Source: Pestalotiopsis fici W106-1 (taxonomy: Eukaryota > Ascomycota > Sordariomycetes > Amphisphaeriales > Sporocadaceae). Taken from it: 64,000 nt of DNA. The position numbers and the translations under genes are program-made. Below are positions 34,878 to 48,060 of this stretch, piece after piece (position 1 is the first letter of the stretch; each line of letters opens with the position of its first letter). The notes under the pieces were generated by a model that made no database searches, had not been told where the DNA came from, and worked only from the letters and a program-made list of their open reading frames with translations. The stretch is from NCBI RefSeq assembly GCF_000516985.1, contig NW_006917099.1, positions 2,124,685 to 2,188,684 on the forward strand, written 5' to 3'.

Positions 34878-36960
34878 GAATTTTACGGCGGCGGGCTAGG
34901 TTTATAAACCGTTCGTCCTTATTAGCGATTTTAATAAAGCCTTTAAAAATGCGGCTAAAAATATATACCTTAATATTATTAAATAATAGCTATATATATG
35001 GTATATTTTTAAAAATATTGCTTTTAATATTAAAAAAAATAAGTAAATATATTAAATAAAATTATATTAAGCGGTATTAAAGGCGGCGCTAAAAATGCTA
35101 ATTTAAGCGAAAAAGCCGAAAATAACGATTCCTTTGCGATTATATATAATTTATATAACGTTACGCGCGCGTTTATTAATTATCCGGACGAAGCTATTAT
35201 AAATTTACGCGTAAGTAATATCGCTAATTTATTACTTTTAAAAGGCGATCGGCCTAATAATAATAGCCGGCATAAAAATAACCTTATTACCGGCCGAGCG
35301 CGTAAGCAAGGCGGGCGCGCTTATATACCTAACGCTAATAAGATTTTACTTATTTAGCGCGATTGCGTTTACGTAAAAATAAAGGCCCGATAAAATTAAA
35401 TATAAGATTTATTAAAAAAAAAGTTTCCTTAATAATAAGTAATTATTAATTATTTAGCTAAAATTTATATTTTTTATAAAAATTAATTCGCGTAATTTGC
35501 TATTAATTAATACCGTAATTATAAGATTAAAGCTATATTACGATTTAAAAATTTAAATGCCGTATTAAAAAGGCATTTACGCAGCCGCAAAGCTTATTTA
35601 GCCGAATTTTACGTTATTATTCGTATACGCTAAGCTATTATAAGGGCTATATACGATATTAATTTATTCGATATTAAAACTTACCGAATTTTATTAATAG
35701 CAAATATCGATTTATTTAAAAACCTGCATTTTTATATCTCCTTTTAAGCAATTTATAAAATCCATAATGCTTATATAAAAGCTAAACGCCGATTTAACGA
35801 AGATTTTTGGATAATCGTTAATTAAAATACTAATAATGCGTTTATAAAGCAATTAGGTCTTCCGAATTAAAAAATGCTATATATTTTACTACAAAATAAT
35901 AATCGAATTAACCGGCATTATATCGATTTATATTATTAAATTCGCACCGGCGTTAACGTAAATAATTTATAAAAAATTTTTATTATAAAGGATTTTTTGC
36001 TAATTATTTTATATTATAAATTATAAATGTTAAAAAGCTATAATTACGCATTAAATAAAATCCTATTATTATTCCCCGAAAAAAGCGTAATAATAATAGC
36101 GGCCGCTTATTATAATTAATTAAAAAACCTTTTATCGATTCGAATGCTAGCGATCCTTTTATAATCCTAAAAAATTAGCAAGCTAATCCCGATCGATCTT
36201 ACGATACGAATTCGCGCCGTTAGCGCCGCCACGATAAATCGCCGCTACGGCGGCGCGCTAAAATTAAATAGCCAAAAAAAGGGTTATAATATAAAAGGGA
36301 AAGAAATAAATTAACGCTAACTTTAATTACGCGATTAAGGATTATAGCTTTAACGCTAGCTTTAACGCTAGCCTTAACGCTAATCCTTATAAATCGGGTG
36401 TAATAGGCAAATTTATATATAAATATATTATTATAACCGGCCGTTTAAATAAATATTTTATTATCTTTAATCGGGGCCTTTATAAAATTTTCCTTATTAT
36501 TAGCTAATTTCCTAATAAACTAAAAAATGCTATATATATTAATTTTTACGCCGGCATTATAATACTACGGCTAAAGCTAGCAGCCCTATTATAATTATAT
36601 ATTTTAATTTTTAATAAATTCGTATATTATTAATAGGCCCGGCTTTTTTAATAACTAATTTACATAATAATAACTTAATTAATTATAATTATAATTATAA
36701 TTAATCCGAAATATAAAACTAATAATAATTAATTATAATTAACGGTATTTAACGATTTTAATAAATTTTTATATTTTAAAAATCTAAATTAGCTAATCGC
36801 AAAAGCCCGTTTTTTGCGATTATATCCGTAATTTAACGAATATAATCGAAATAATAATAGCTTTTATTATAAATAACTAATAGCGACGGTAACCCTAGCT
36901 AATAGCCCGCTATAGCTATAACGCGGGTTTTATAGGCCGTGCTAAATATACCATCTTTTG
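34878..36960 (+). pseudogene. MULE transposase, 3' part (broken)
   Basis: Continues the transposase frame after the Copia insertion. KPFVLISDFNKAFKNAAKN (34909 onward) matches the second catalytic region (P-V-I-TD..AL..A) and LYIWYIFKNI the C-x-WH block. Further on, only AT-rich broken frames remain. G+C is kept almost only as CpG, as expected after RIP. Confidence 0.7.
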
Positions 36961-36964
36961 GTGC

Positions 36965-37058
36965 AGATATACCGCAAAGTAGGTGCTCCACGCATAAATT
37001 CCAGAATGGGTTAGATACAGTGACTTTAGCTAACATAACAGTGACTTTAGGAGTTCCC
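36965..37058 (-). repeat. Right terminal inverted repeat of the MULE
   Basis: Mirror copy of the left end. It keeps more G/C (for example ATGTTAGC where the left end has ATATTAGC), so the left end has been mutated more. Confidence 0.85.
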
Positions 37059-37067
37059 GTAATGATG

Positions 37068-40000
37068 AGACGGTTTTGCCGGGGTTTGCCTGACGCGGCT
37101 GGAAGGATGGTTTTGGTCATTGGCCTGTCGAGACGCTAATGTTCCATCCCATCGTCCATGCCTGATGCATACATCATACAGAGAGTAGCTTGCATATGGA
37201 TGAGTTCCAAGGGAAGACTGAAGAGATACATTCCCCGGAGCCGATGCAACAAGCAGTCTGTCGAGACACCACAAGTATGTCGTAGCGGGTGGAGACAAGC
37301 CGAGAGTTTAGAATCAAGAGGTAGGAATGGAGGGAATCAACTATATCAAAAAGAGACACCAACGTCAAGAGTCTCGAAGCCATGGCTTGTCACGGCTATT
37401 GGCTGATGGCTGATTGCGTGTCAGATGTCGCTTAGATTCGTGGCAGCATCGTTGACCATGGTGCGCATGCCAGAGACAAGAACGGATGGATCGCCTCAGG
37501 TTGGTCGTCGTTGACTTGATAGATACGAGGTATTGAGTGGTTTTGATTGGAACAATCACTGTAGTAGTGTTTCCATGCTTGGCCGTGTGTCCGCCCGTAC
37601 TGCCCCCCCGGGGGAACAAGATGCTTTTGATGCAACGGAATAAAGCCTCGCCCGAGGGTAGACTTAACGTTTAGATGACGCATAGTTTATTATGCAACTC
37701 TACCTTGCGAGGCAGGGCAAGGCCCATTTGTGCAGGCAAGCCAAGTAGACAAGACAGCAGCAGCCAGGGCTTTCAATAAGCCCAACATTAGCGGCCTTCT
37801 TCCGCTGCGCGTCAAGGCCTCGAGGGTTGAAATGTGATTGGTGCTTATTAGTGAGGCCATGGTACCGTCCAAGCACCCCTCCATTAAAAAGAGAAGGAGT
37901 CTATTTCGGCTTGCTCACTTTGCCAAGTGCAGACAATACCATGTAGAGGCTAGCGACGCGCAAGCCCGTCCTTTGAACCCACGTTTCGTGTCGGAGCGAC
38001 TGTAGTTTAGCCTCCCGGTGTGTGTTGCAACCAGTTGAACGGGGCGGCATCAGATGATCCCATATAATCCCCTTGCAACGGCATAGTGTACGTGACCGTG
38101 TATACAATGGGCTCGGCCTTTGATTAGCAGGCGAGAGAATTGCATCCCCATGAATGTGCCCAATTAGTATCTATCCCATAGGTAAGGGTCAGGAGGATTA
38201 AAAAAAAAAAAAAGTCGAAAAGATTACCTCATTTGCAGATCGCAGCGTGAATATTCCAACGTGGATAGGGTAAACCATGTTAAAGTCCCACTACATCATG
38301 TACATTTTTGGTGCTGCGCGCGCGCGCGCGCAACTCCCCCTACCGCAATCCTAATAATGGTGGAAAGACTTTGCCGGCATGCAGTAGGTACCTAAAGCCC
38401 GGTGGATTGGCGGTCCCGGTCTTTGGCGTTTCTGGCATGGACATGACCGAGGCGAGTCAATGATGTGCACTTGGATGATGGTTTGACGCCGCTTGTCAGC
38501 TCAGGTTGTGCTCCGTAGTGGCTTTGGTTAATTACTGCAAAGGTAACAGTTGCTCCGTGCCAGCGTCCATGAGCCCATGGGGCCGAGCAAGACACATGGG
38601 CTCAATAGGCTGCCATTCTTGTCCCACGTAGGGATGCGCCAACGCTTGTAGCTTGCAGAGGCTGGAAAGCGAATCCGCTTGGATGCAAGTACAAATGTAG
38701 AAAAAGAGGTGTATTTCCAAGCTTGTGCACCAGTTCGTGCCCATGAATAGGAGTGCCGCCGGCTCCTCATCTGATGTTATCATGAAAAAAAGCCACCTCT
38801 CATTGTCGACAAACAGCAGTTGGGCAGTAGGGAGGTGGCCGATCTCATCCGTCGGTGAGATTTAGTTTCAAAGCGTACAGAGTTTCTGGTTAATCACAAA
38901 ATCAGGGATCGGGAAGTTGGCCAGTTGATTGACGAGAAATCTGTCGTACCCGACTCTGCCAGGGGAGGGGGGAACCGTGATGATTTGCCGGACCACTTTT
39001 TGCACAACCATTTTCCATGTCTCAAAAGTCTGCAAGACCGACTGACGAGAATTTGAAAATAGTATAGTAATACTTGATCCTGCTAGTAAATTGAGCTAGG
39101 CGGTAATGTACCCAAGGCTCCATTCAATGCTTCCATGAATGGAGCACCACCAACTCGGGCCAAGGGCTACGGCTTAGTGCAAGATGGTGGTACTATGTAA
39201 AGGGCACTGCGTTGTAGTATAATCCGCACAGATCATAAAACTTGGAGGGTGGTGGAAAAGTACTTGTGCATTTCGTATGATTGAGCCGGGGCTGGTCTGT
39301 TGGCGGCTTGTAGCATTTGACGTGCCTCTTTCCAAGCACTTGTACATGCAGAGGAATGTTGAGAATGTACTGATCAAGATGCGGAAGTTGTCAGCAAACA
39401 AATCTCAAGCATGAGATTTGTTCATCACAAAGGAAGGTGAAAAAGCAAAAAGCCAAATTAAGGTACAAGTCGCATCTCGTCGTCGTTGGTTCTCCAGGTT
39501 CGATCGTGTGTGGATCCATGGTCCGCATGGCCACGCCGAGTACGTACCTTGGTTCCGCGGGTTGGAACCGCCAACAGACCCTTGGGGAACAAGGATTATT
39601 GCAGATTTTCAGGTCACTTGCGTTGGCGAACGCTGTGATGGACACCTGCAAATGCTTGTGGGGGTGACTCCAGCTCAGCCTTGCTCGCAGGGATTAGAGA
39701 AATCTCAGGCCGCATAAAGGCCACATAGTGTTGAGTCTTGGAGTGACGAAGCGCTAGGACGCTCAAGCCCCTGGCGACTGGTCTCGCGAGTCAGAAACGT
39801 TCGGCAAGGTTCAAGGCTGCTGCGTAGAGTTTAATCAAAGGGTGTGTGGGAGGTTTTCCAGAAAATTTGCCGATCTCCTTGCGACCAGGGTATGCAAGGT
39901 ATGATGAACCGATAGTATTGATGACGCCTCGTCATGATTTTGTAGTGGTTGGTGTGAGTCTGCACACTCCCCTTGATAAGTTGCTCCAACAGGTTGGCGT

Positions 40001-43000
40001 TTTTTTATTTCCGGGACTCTCGTGACCCATCAACTGACTTGCCGCGAATGAACCTCGTCCTCCTTTCCTCTAAACATCAAGCCCCCTCAAATCTGCAGAT
40101 GCTGAGGAGACTTTTGTACACTCAAAAGCCAGTAGCTCTTCATCACCGGCAGGCTTTTAAACGGGGGTCCAAAGAGATCGTCACGGCCGAGTGATGACTA
40201 GGGTCGAATTCTGCGCCGGTGCGTGGATCATTGAGTGTACGTACTCTTCTCTTGTAAGCCAGGGCCCAAAAAAGAAAAGAGGAATGCTCCGAAAGTCAGT
40301 TGCAGCATTGGATCCTTGCTTGAGCAGTGCCTCGAACGCCACTTGAACGGCCATGACAGACAAGGATAGGGTTATCCATGGTACCGGTTGAGCGTGCGTG
40401 ACGGGACCCTCCCGAAGGCAGCACGACAGACATGGATGGGTCAAAGGCTGCGAGGAAGAAATCATCTCCGAACCATCAATCCAATCGAAAAAAGTACGTA
40501 CTTGTTCACACCACCATTGACCATGGTATCAATCAAAGCCCCTCATCCAAGCCGAGATGCGAGAATGCCGGGCCCATTTGGCGCATACTTTTTTTCACCA
40601 CGTATAATTGATTGCCATGGTGACCTGCTTTTCAAGTAGCATTTTCCTTTTTCTTCTCTTCCCCTCGCCACTCCACTCGAATTAGTGCAGTGTACTTTGT
40701 AGTTTCTTCTCGACTACTGTTGTATGCACATTCGGTTCTCGTGTCGGTCAGAGTACCTAGTCATCCGCGAGCATGCACGATTGCCTACTCGATCATGGCA
40801 AGCGGCAGTAATGCATAAGAGATCATGAGGCGTCTCGCGTGTCATTCCCTCTAGACATTAGTGTCGATTGTCGATTATTGTATAGGACAAGCGTGTAAAG
40901 AGACCGACGTGTTCCATGAGACTGCTCAGCTCATCGTCCGTCGGTTGTATGAGCGTGCCGAGTAGGGAGTACGTGGTAGGATTCCGTATTCCTTTGACGG
41001 CATGTCGATCCAGCCATCCCATCCGTCTGTACGGTACCTAGATTTGTTTCAATCTTGTTTGGCCATGGCAAAGATTCCGTTCCGAGAAGAAGGGAGACGA
41101 GGGGCTTGTTCCTGGAGGAGGGGCAAGGACAATTTGGAGCCAGCCCGTTCAACCCGTGTCACATGGTTGTACCATGGTATCCTTTTCTCAGACGGACCAC
41201 GGCCATGCCATAGCCGCTTACGTTGCTTCGAAATAGTGGTCTCACCGAGACTCTCCCGGTAGGTGATGCAGAGCGAATGAAGCAAGGTGCATTGTGAGTC
41301 GTTGCGCTGTGACTGGGGACCAAGACATGGGAGGGGGGGGGGGGGGGGGGGGGGGAAGACTCGGTGCTTGGGGCACTGGACACTTGACCGGGGGGGCCAA
41401 GACGACTGGCATTCGCAGCACGCACAGGGTCTTACGCTTTGCCTGTGTCGAGTTACGACCAGAGAGTGTGGGTGTGCTGGGTGCCCTGGAACGCGCAGGT
41501 CAAGTCCGCTGTAGTAACGGGGACTGCGGAGTGCAGGGACAAAAAGTTTGAAACGGAAGATTGTAATTTTGGTGGTGTAGGTACTGGTCTTTAGTGGGGA
41601 CGGCAGCCCATGACCTGCCAGGCAGGTGGAAATATACTAGCAGCAAAGCCCAAGCAATACTGAGGCCTGCTTGTCGTGCTTTACTCATCTGGGTTGTTTC
41701 TGCCTGCATTACGTTCAGCGAGATACGGGTACTACTTGGCACTATTTCAAGGTTTCTACTGGGGGCTGGTAGCCTGTAGTGGATTGTCGGCGTGTCGGTA
41801 GGTGCTTTGCTAATTGTTCAGCGGGACACGAGCACGTAAGAGGAAAGCTAATGGGAGAAAAAGACCTTTTTTTTTTTTTTTTCCCTTACATAGTCGGTAC
41901 TATTGCATAGCAAGTATTCCGCCTCTTTGCGCCTGATCGTCATTCAGCATTTATTGATACGTTAATCTGGCCGAGCGGCTTTATCAGTTTTCCATGCATG
42001 GCTCAGAAGAATGGTGCCCGTAGTCTGCCAGGTCTCGGCACCGGAAGGCGTCGCCTGCGAATGGGTGGCATGGCTTGGACGACGAGGCATCGTGAACCTT
42101 GATCAAAAAGGAAGAATACTGACTTTTTGGGGCGAGCCTACACACCTACCACAATCAGTGCTACCGATCATCATGATGGTCATTAGTCTTTGCTCACGGC
42201 ACCTTGCAAAATTTTTGGGCGGATCTTTGAAATGCTCTCTGGGATTTCGGGGGCCAGGCTCAAGGCGACCGTAGCGCATCCTGCAGATGATTGAAACGCG
42301 CTGCAGCCAGTGGGCCCTCTTTCCCCCAATCCCATGGGTAGGATTCATTCTATTCTACCGTGTAGTCATTCTGTTCACTGCATTCCAGAGGGTAGGGACG
42401 CAGGTCAGACGGTCAGGATCAAGGATTCGTGATTAATTCGAGCAATACTTCCGATACTCCAGTGCGGATCAGCCTCACAGCCGCCCGGTCGCCTCTTCTT
42501 TTCTTCTTTTCCCATCCTCCCTCATGACTTTGCTTCTTGTTACGCCCGTCAAGCATGGAAGGTTTCATTGTCATGGTGCAGTAGGATGGAAATGTCGTAG
42601 ATTTTGGTGGCCTACATGTTGCTGCTGTCCATCCATGGTACAAGGACTGATTAGGTGTTGTAATCATTACAGTCTCGGAGCTTACCGTCGCACACATAAG
42701 GTACTGGAACTGATCCAAAGAGGCTTCATGCATTCAACCTTTGCCCCTGCTGTACGTGACAAAGAAGAATCTAAACTAGATGGTTGCAATTTCTCGTCAG
42801 ACGCCATGACAAGAGTCCAGAGCAGCCACGGTCCAAGAGATTCGACGTGATAGTCGGTCATACATATCATATCCTCCACTTTGTCGATTGCATACCACCA
42901 AACAGAGTCCCCCCTGAAAAGGGCAAGTCCAATTCCAAGACGTACCATAGAACAATGGGGGGGCCGCTCAAATCATGGCCACACATCACGTACATGACCG

Positions 43001-46000
43001 GTACCATGTTGGGTTGGCCCATCCGAAGGAGTTCCGTCAGGTCCATACATGGTGCCGTGCTGATGGGAACGCTGGCTGGCTGGTCTGGGGGGGTCCCAAG
43101 GGCGGAGTGCTGAGCATGAAAGTGGCAACTGGCGCGAGCGGGTATCGAGTGCAAAAAAACGTCAGTACTATGGTGGTGGTAGGGTTGGGTAGGCAATCCT
43201 TGGAAGCTTGTTCAAAGTGTGAATGAGGAACAAGATGATCGACCCCCTTGACCAAGGGGAGGACAAATATCAAGTACCTCACTGGCGAATTTGGCAATAA
43301 AGGTACATGTGTGTGTGTGTGTGATTAGCTTGGCCGCGCTCCGGCCAAATCTGCAATGAGGAGACAAACCTGGACGCTACCTAACCAATGGCCCATGGGG
43401 CTTGCCGGCGGGGGGTCGGTAGGTTACAAGCCAGCAATTACCATTAGGCATTCAGGTATGTACGGTACATGCCTAGTAGGAGCAAGAAAAACAACGGCGT
43501 CTGCATTGGACCAGTGCCATTGATCAGCTTTGTCTCTGCTTGAAGGAAATGAAACCGATCTGGGCTGCGTTGCCGCTTCGATGCATCTAGGTTGCTACAT
43601 GATTAATAGTAGTCGGCACAACGCTTGCTTTCAGTCAGCCAAGGGAGGAGATGATGGTAAGTGGACGCGGGCGACTGTCCTCGAAATGAAAACGATCGTC
43701 AAAAACCACAAAGAACCTGGAGATGGAAATGACGCTGTCATCCACTCCGGTGAGTGAGACTTGGTTCGCCCCGGGCTAGGTAGACTTGTGATGGTGGTGG
43801 TGGCCCTTTTTGACGTCTCGCTCCTTGCAGGTGACCCTTGGAATGAAATGCTAGCACACGTATAGTTGCTCTAGAAGCACAGCGGCACAAACACACAAGA
43901 GGCGCGCGCGCAGACACACAATGATATGGAAGCTGCCTGATTTGTCTGGCATTGGCTTCCGGTTGGCTAAAGTAATGGATGGTGTGCTTGGTGTGCTTGG
44001 TGTGCACCCATGTACTCTGTATGTGTGTGTCCAAGTTGATTCGGGAGGGGTTCCAGCTTTTGGTGCCATTGGGAAAATCTCAGTTATTAGTTGTTGACTG
44101 TCCATAACAGTGAGCAACCAGCCAGTGCCAGCATAGGCGGTTCTAGGCGGAGATCTATGAACCCCTGTCTTGCAGTCAAAAGAGAAAGAGTCGCTTAACA
44201 GCACATTACTGCTGCTACACCCACCATCCACCAGCAGCATAACAAGTTGGAAAGTGGTGATGAGATTTCAAGTAGGGGGGCAATATGCTCATCAATGTGC
44301 CAACCTAACCTCGGCCGCGTGAGATATGAGCCTTGACATTTGAGGGCTGTTTTCTTGTTTTCCTTATTAGTCGTACACTGACAAACTCCGTCTTACTTGT
44401 GGTCTAAACCGGCAACGTGTAAGAGGGCAGTCTGAAGCATGTACATGTGTGTGTATGTGTTTGCACACATGTACTCACCGATATGCAAGGCGAGTTGGTG
44501 GGCGTTTTCTTTCCAAAACACGTCTTCCTTCTTTGCTCGGGTGGATCTATTTCAACCCTATTTCGAGTGTGCCGCCGTGCTTGCTTACAGAATTGTATGC
44601 ATGTATGAAAAGTATGGTATGTGCGTTTGTACATACATGATCATGTAGAGAGACACACGGGGTGACAATGGGAAGAAAAAGGCTGGTCTCACATTGATAG
44701 TGCAGCTTGTTTGAAAAGACACCAATGCAGATATATACGCGACGCCACTGGCATGGCCACTCTCATGTGAGAGCGTAGGCTGGCTCATAACCTTGCAGCA
44801 GCAGTGCCTTGATATCAAAATGGTTTCTTTCCTACTGCCACATAGTAAGCACGCGGCGTTACCTTGCTGATGAAAAGCTACAAGTAGCGCTACCTACAAG
44901 TCTAGGTTGTCTATAGCCAAATACTTTCATCACGATGAACAGAGAAGGGAAAAAAAAAACACGAGACACTAATATGGTCTGTGGAGTCGCAGCATATCCA
45001 TTGCATCCCTCTGTGCATCCCTCTGTTGCCAAAACAGCATGGTCCTCCGTCGGGGTTATCGATGCGGACTCGCGTCGACAACCCTCCATTCCAGGCGCAA
45101 GAGAGACGGAATTGTATTAAACACTCGCCCATTTCAATGACGATCTCCGGGCGCAAGCACACGGCGCTCGCAAGCGGGTAATCTTGCATACTCCCCTCCG
45201 CGATGAGGGTCATGCATAGAATTGGGTGCCCGGGGGGGGCTCTCGTCCAATACACTCTCTTGTCATGGTAGCAATCCCCTCTCCGGGATATTTGGAACTC
45301 TTGTGGATGCAGATTTGATCTCGCTGGTCCAACCCTCAGGGGCGTCGCCTGAGCAATATTTGGCAAATCACAGCTAGGGATGACTGTTGAACCCTGGGGT
45401 GAATCCGTCAAGAATTGTCGACAGAGACCAATCCAGAAGTCGGTTGCAGACAAGACAGGGCCAGAGGCCACTGACCCGAATATGGTAACCGACTGGTCCA
45501 TTGATTTAGTCTCGGATTCTTTCTAGTGTGGGCGCTACCCAGCCGACGGTACCGCCATGGTGTAGCTCCTCAGACTTCCAGGGTACACGATGCTAATAGT
45601 AGTAGGCAAAGATGCAAGGACCCTCATTTGCAGTCTTGACTCTTGTTGACTCTTGACTCTTTGCTTGCTTGGACCTCTGGTAGGGTGGGAAGAGGACAGG
45701 AGAGACCGACGGCAATGTAAATGGTTTGTTCCGGGCCTGAATCTTTTTTGGCTCGCAGAGTCTTGGACCTGCTTCATCGTGATATGTACCTAGCCACCAA
45801 GATTGCCCAAGGCAAGGTTCAAAAGGTTCATTGTGCTTCTTTTTGCGCTTTTTCCTGCCCTTGCTGCGCCGACACCACCCCTTGCCCTGTCTTGACCCCT
45901 GAAGGCAGAGAATCCATGACAAAAGCAAATCAAAACTCTGCGCTTGGAGAACCACATTCCGGTACAAGATTACGCACACACCCTGGAAAGAGCCCAGTCG

Positions 46001-46950
46001 TCAAATGGTTCAACTACCAAGTCGTGCCTTTTGCTCACCCCCTCTTCCCTCCATCTCGGATTGGTCAAGGGGGGCCACTCCGCCCATGGACTGCATACGG
46101 AAAAGGCAAGACGATGGCTCATGGAGTATCAGCAAAGAGAGAGACGCCTTGGGTTGGCGACCGAGCCCCTTGAACCTTTTCGAAACCCGTTTCTTTGACC
46201 GCCCGACTAGAAGCGGGACAGTCATGGATGTACCCAGGTATCGTGCTATAATGTACACCCCAAATATGTAGGACCATTTATTCTTTTTTTTTTCCTCACA
46301 CGCCTTGCAGAAGTGAGGTGACTGCCACCAAGCACCAGACCCGTTGGCTCTACCCACTACGCTACACTTTTACACCATGCACATTACGGCCTGGGTTGTG
46401 TTCCATAGTACATACAGCCACTACTAGTCAAGAATGCTACCATCACCATCCCGCCCCGTCCCCTGGTCCGGGCCTTGGTGTTGCGATCCTCTTTTTTACT
46501 ATTTTTTTTTGTTCTTTCTTTTCCCTTGACATCCCTGCCCGGTCCCATATGACGCAGAGCTACGCTACGAGCCGCTGCTTGTCTTACAGATGGAGCTAGG
46601 GACACGCGCGGACACACACTCTAGACTTGCATACACATGCCAAACCAGACAGTGATTCCCCATCTGTAGTGTGTTTCTCGGCTCCAACGACTAATATAAT
46701 CCATATGCCAGTCTGACCACACCATGTTAGGTTTGATCAATCCTTATTTGGAGAATCTCCTTGGTTCTAAACCAATACTATCGAGCATTCCTTGGCCTTG
46801 TATAGTTCCAAAGTGGATCATGATCTTTTTCCATACATGCATACAAAACTCCCGGTTCCCTTCGCTCTCATACACCCTTTGTGATGATTTACTCAACAAT
46901 ACTTGCAACCTTTTAATATCCCATCACCTTTCAACTACTTACAAGTCGAC
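37068..46950. other. 9.9-kb gene-poor region without transposon features
   Basis: Base composition is normal and no RIP skew is seen, yet no ORF shows a domain, codon bias or credible splicing. It holds a (GC)n run near 38318-38332, a 23-base G run (41333-41355), a 16-base T run (41867-41882), a (GT)n run near 43309-43322 and many scattered GTAC/ACGTAC words. The longest open frame (44911-45501 -, 196 codons) looks accidental. It may be a long regulatory region or host non-coding RNA upstream of the gene at 46951. Confidence 0.5.
41333..41355. repeat. 23-base G homopolymer
   Basis: Uninterrupted G run, unusual in fungal DNA and a potential quadruplex or sequencing-error site. Confidence 0.9.
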
Positions 46951-48060
46951 ATGATGCAGTCCATGCCCATGATGGGCATGTCCGATCATGCTGTCCAGGC
47001 ATTTCCCATGATGCCCGTCTACGACGACTTTTCCACACAACAACAACACACACCATCTGAATCAGCAAGGAGGATATCCAAAAGTTCATCAAGTGGTTAC
47101 AAGCCCAACAACTCGATGCGTATCGTCAAGCCCAGCAGTGCCAGCAACAGCCCTCAGACCATGGCACAGAGGAGGAGGACAATGATGAATGATGGTAACC
47201 TGGCCAGGCGGCGGCAATATGCTCTGGACCAGGCCATACTCCAACAACAACTACAAAACGCCGCTGCAACAACACCAGCCTTTGATGCCTATCAAGAACC
47301 AGTCAAGAGGACAGCAAGACCCATGAGCTGGCACCCTTCTACACAAATGCAACAACCATTTCAAATGCAGATTCAACAGATGCCACAATTTGATGCATCA
47401 CAATATATTCTGCCCAATACCACTCCATCGGATATGGATTTCTACTCTGGATATCAACAATTCCCTCCCACCCCAGCCATCTACTCGGGACACACTTCAC
47501 CTGTATCAACATTTTCACCCCTCGCTCTACCATTTGCGGCCTCGGCTCAACCCCAAGTGCCACTTCAACCACAAATGGACACTTGCTCGTGGGATACCAG
47601 CTCGTATATGAATGCGGTGCACATGTCCACGAGCGGAAGCCCCAACGCTACCGAGGCTTTCCCAGCATTTGCGACTCAGAGCGCCATGGAATGGGATGCC
47701 TTTGCGACAAACGGCTTCAACACATGCACGGCACCTCCTACGCCAGAGACGTATCAACAAATTGACCAGCCAGAGCCTGTTTTGCCTGCAGAGGAGTCAA
47801 TTCCGTACCAAGCGTTGGATGAGCCTGAGGAGGAGGGAGAAATCCTGGTGGGCATGGGACTGTACGATGATAAGACAGACACGGACCCCGAGTTGGACCA
47901 CTACAGAACATCAACCTCTGATCTACTTGGCTCAACCTACAGAAAGGGAGCCGGCCTCAAGTTGGAGGAGGCCTGGGAACCGCCCAAGGAGGATGACGAG
48001 TCATCCAATGAGGATGAAGATGAAGATGAAGAAGAAGAGGACGCAGAGGATGACTCTTAG
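46951..48060 (+). CDS. Met/Gln-rich conserved-type hypothetical protein with acidic tail
   Basis: Single open exon, 369 aa, from ATG at 46951. The N-terminus is Met/Pro-rich (SMPMMGMSDHAVQAFPMMPV). A basic block follows (MAQRRRTMMNDGNLARRRQYALDQAILQQQ), possibly nuclear, with a helical Gln-rich part. The middle is Gln/Pro/Ser-rich, resembling activation domains. The C-terminus has an ordered-looking segment (GEILVGMGLYDDKTDTDPEL, then STSDLLGSTYRKGAGLKLEE) and ends in an acidic run of about 25 residues. No DNA-binding domain is recognised. I believe the GMGLYD/GLKLEE segment is conserved in Sordariomycete proteins, but cannot check. A transcriptional role is inference from composition and the very long upstream region. 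Confidence 0.75.
   Translation: MMQSMPMMGMSDHAVQAFPMMPVYDDFSTQQQHTPSESARRISKSSSSGYKPNNSMRIVKPSSASNSPQTMAQRRRTMMNDGNLARRRQYALDQAILQQQLQNAAATTPAFDAYQEPVKRTARPMSWHPSTQMQQPFQMQIQQMPQFDASQYILPNTTPSDMDFYSGYQQFPPTPAIYSGHTSPVSTFSPLALPFAASAQPQVPLQPQMDTCSWDTSSYMNAVHMSTSGSPNATEAFPAFATQSAMEWDAFATNGFNTCTAPPTPETYQQIDQPEPVLPAEESIPYQALDEPEEEGEILVGMGLYDDKTDTDPELDHYRTSTSDLLGSTYRKGAGLKLEEAWEPPKEDDESSNEDEDEDEEEEDAEDDS

Larger units (their letters stand above)
27642..37067 (+). mobile_element. MULE (Hop-like) DNA transposon, RIP-mutated, interrupted by a Copia element
   Basis: The ends are about 95-bp inverted repeats, 27651-27745 and about 36965-37058. They share GGAACTCCTAAAGTCACTGT at the tips and carry a second AAAGTCACT copy internally. 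Flanking 9-mers GTAATAATG (27642-27650) and GTAATGATG (37059-37067) form a target-site duplication with one G/A difference; MULEs make 8-10 bp duplications. Subtracting the 6.06-kb Copia insert leaves about 3.35 kb, close to the Fusarium MULE Hop (3.3 kb, 99-bp ends). Broken + strand translation shows a FAR1-like zinc-binding region near 27890-28060, a TYKTNR-like strand at 28618-28680 (first catalytic Asp changed to Asn), and after the Copia insert a TD-like SDFNKAFKNA and a CxWH-like YIWYIFKNI (34909-35020). The element is extremely AT-rich with many stops, so it is dead. Confidence 0.88.

Noticed and set aside
27642..37067. AT-rich block as centromere or mitochondrial insertion
   Set aside because: Inverted ends, LTRs, target duplications and transposase/polyprotein remnants explain it as RIP-mutated transposons.
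41969..41990. Second tRNA-like word (TGGCCGAGCGG)
   Set aside because: Isolated word with no cloverleaf or B box.
44911..45501. 196-codon minus-strand ORF in the gene-poor region
   Set aside because: Cys-rich with no domain, no hydrophobic pattern and no codon bias. An open frame of this length can arise by chance in 10 kb, so it was not annotated.
45721..46173. 150-codon plus-strand ORF
   Set aside because: No recognisable motif; overlaps another ORF in a different frame of similar quality.
46290..46370. Apparent minus-strand tRNA-like sequence near GTAGCGTAGTGGGTAGAGCC
   Set aside because: The D stem does not pair and there is no T arm; the flanking T run is on the wrong side.
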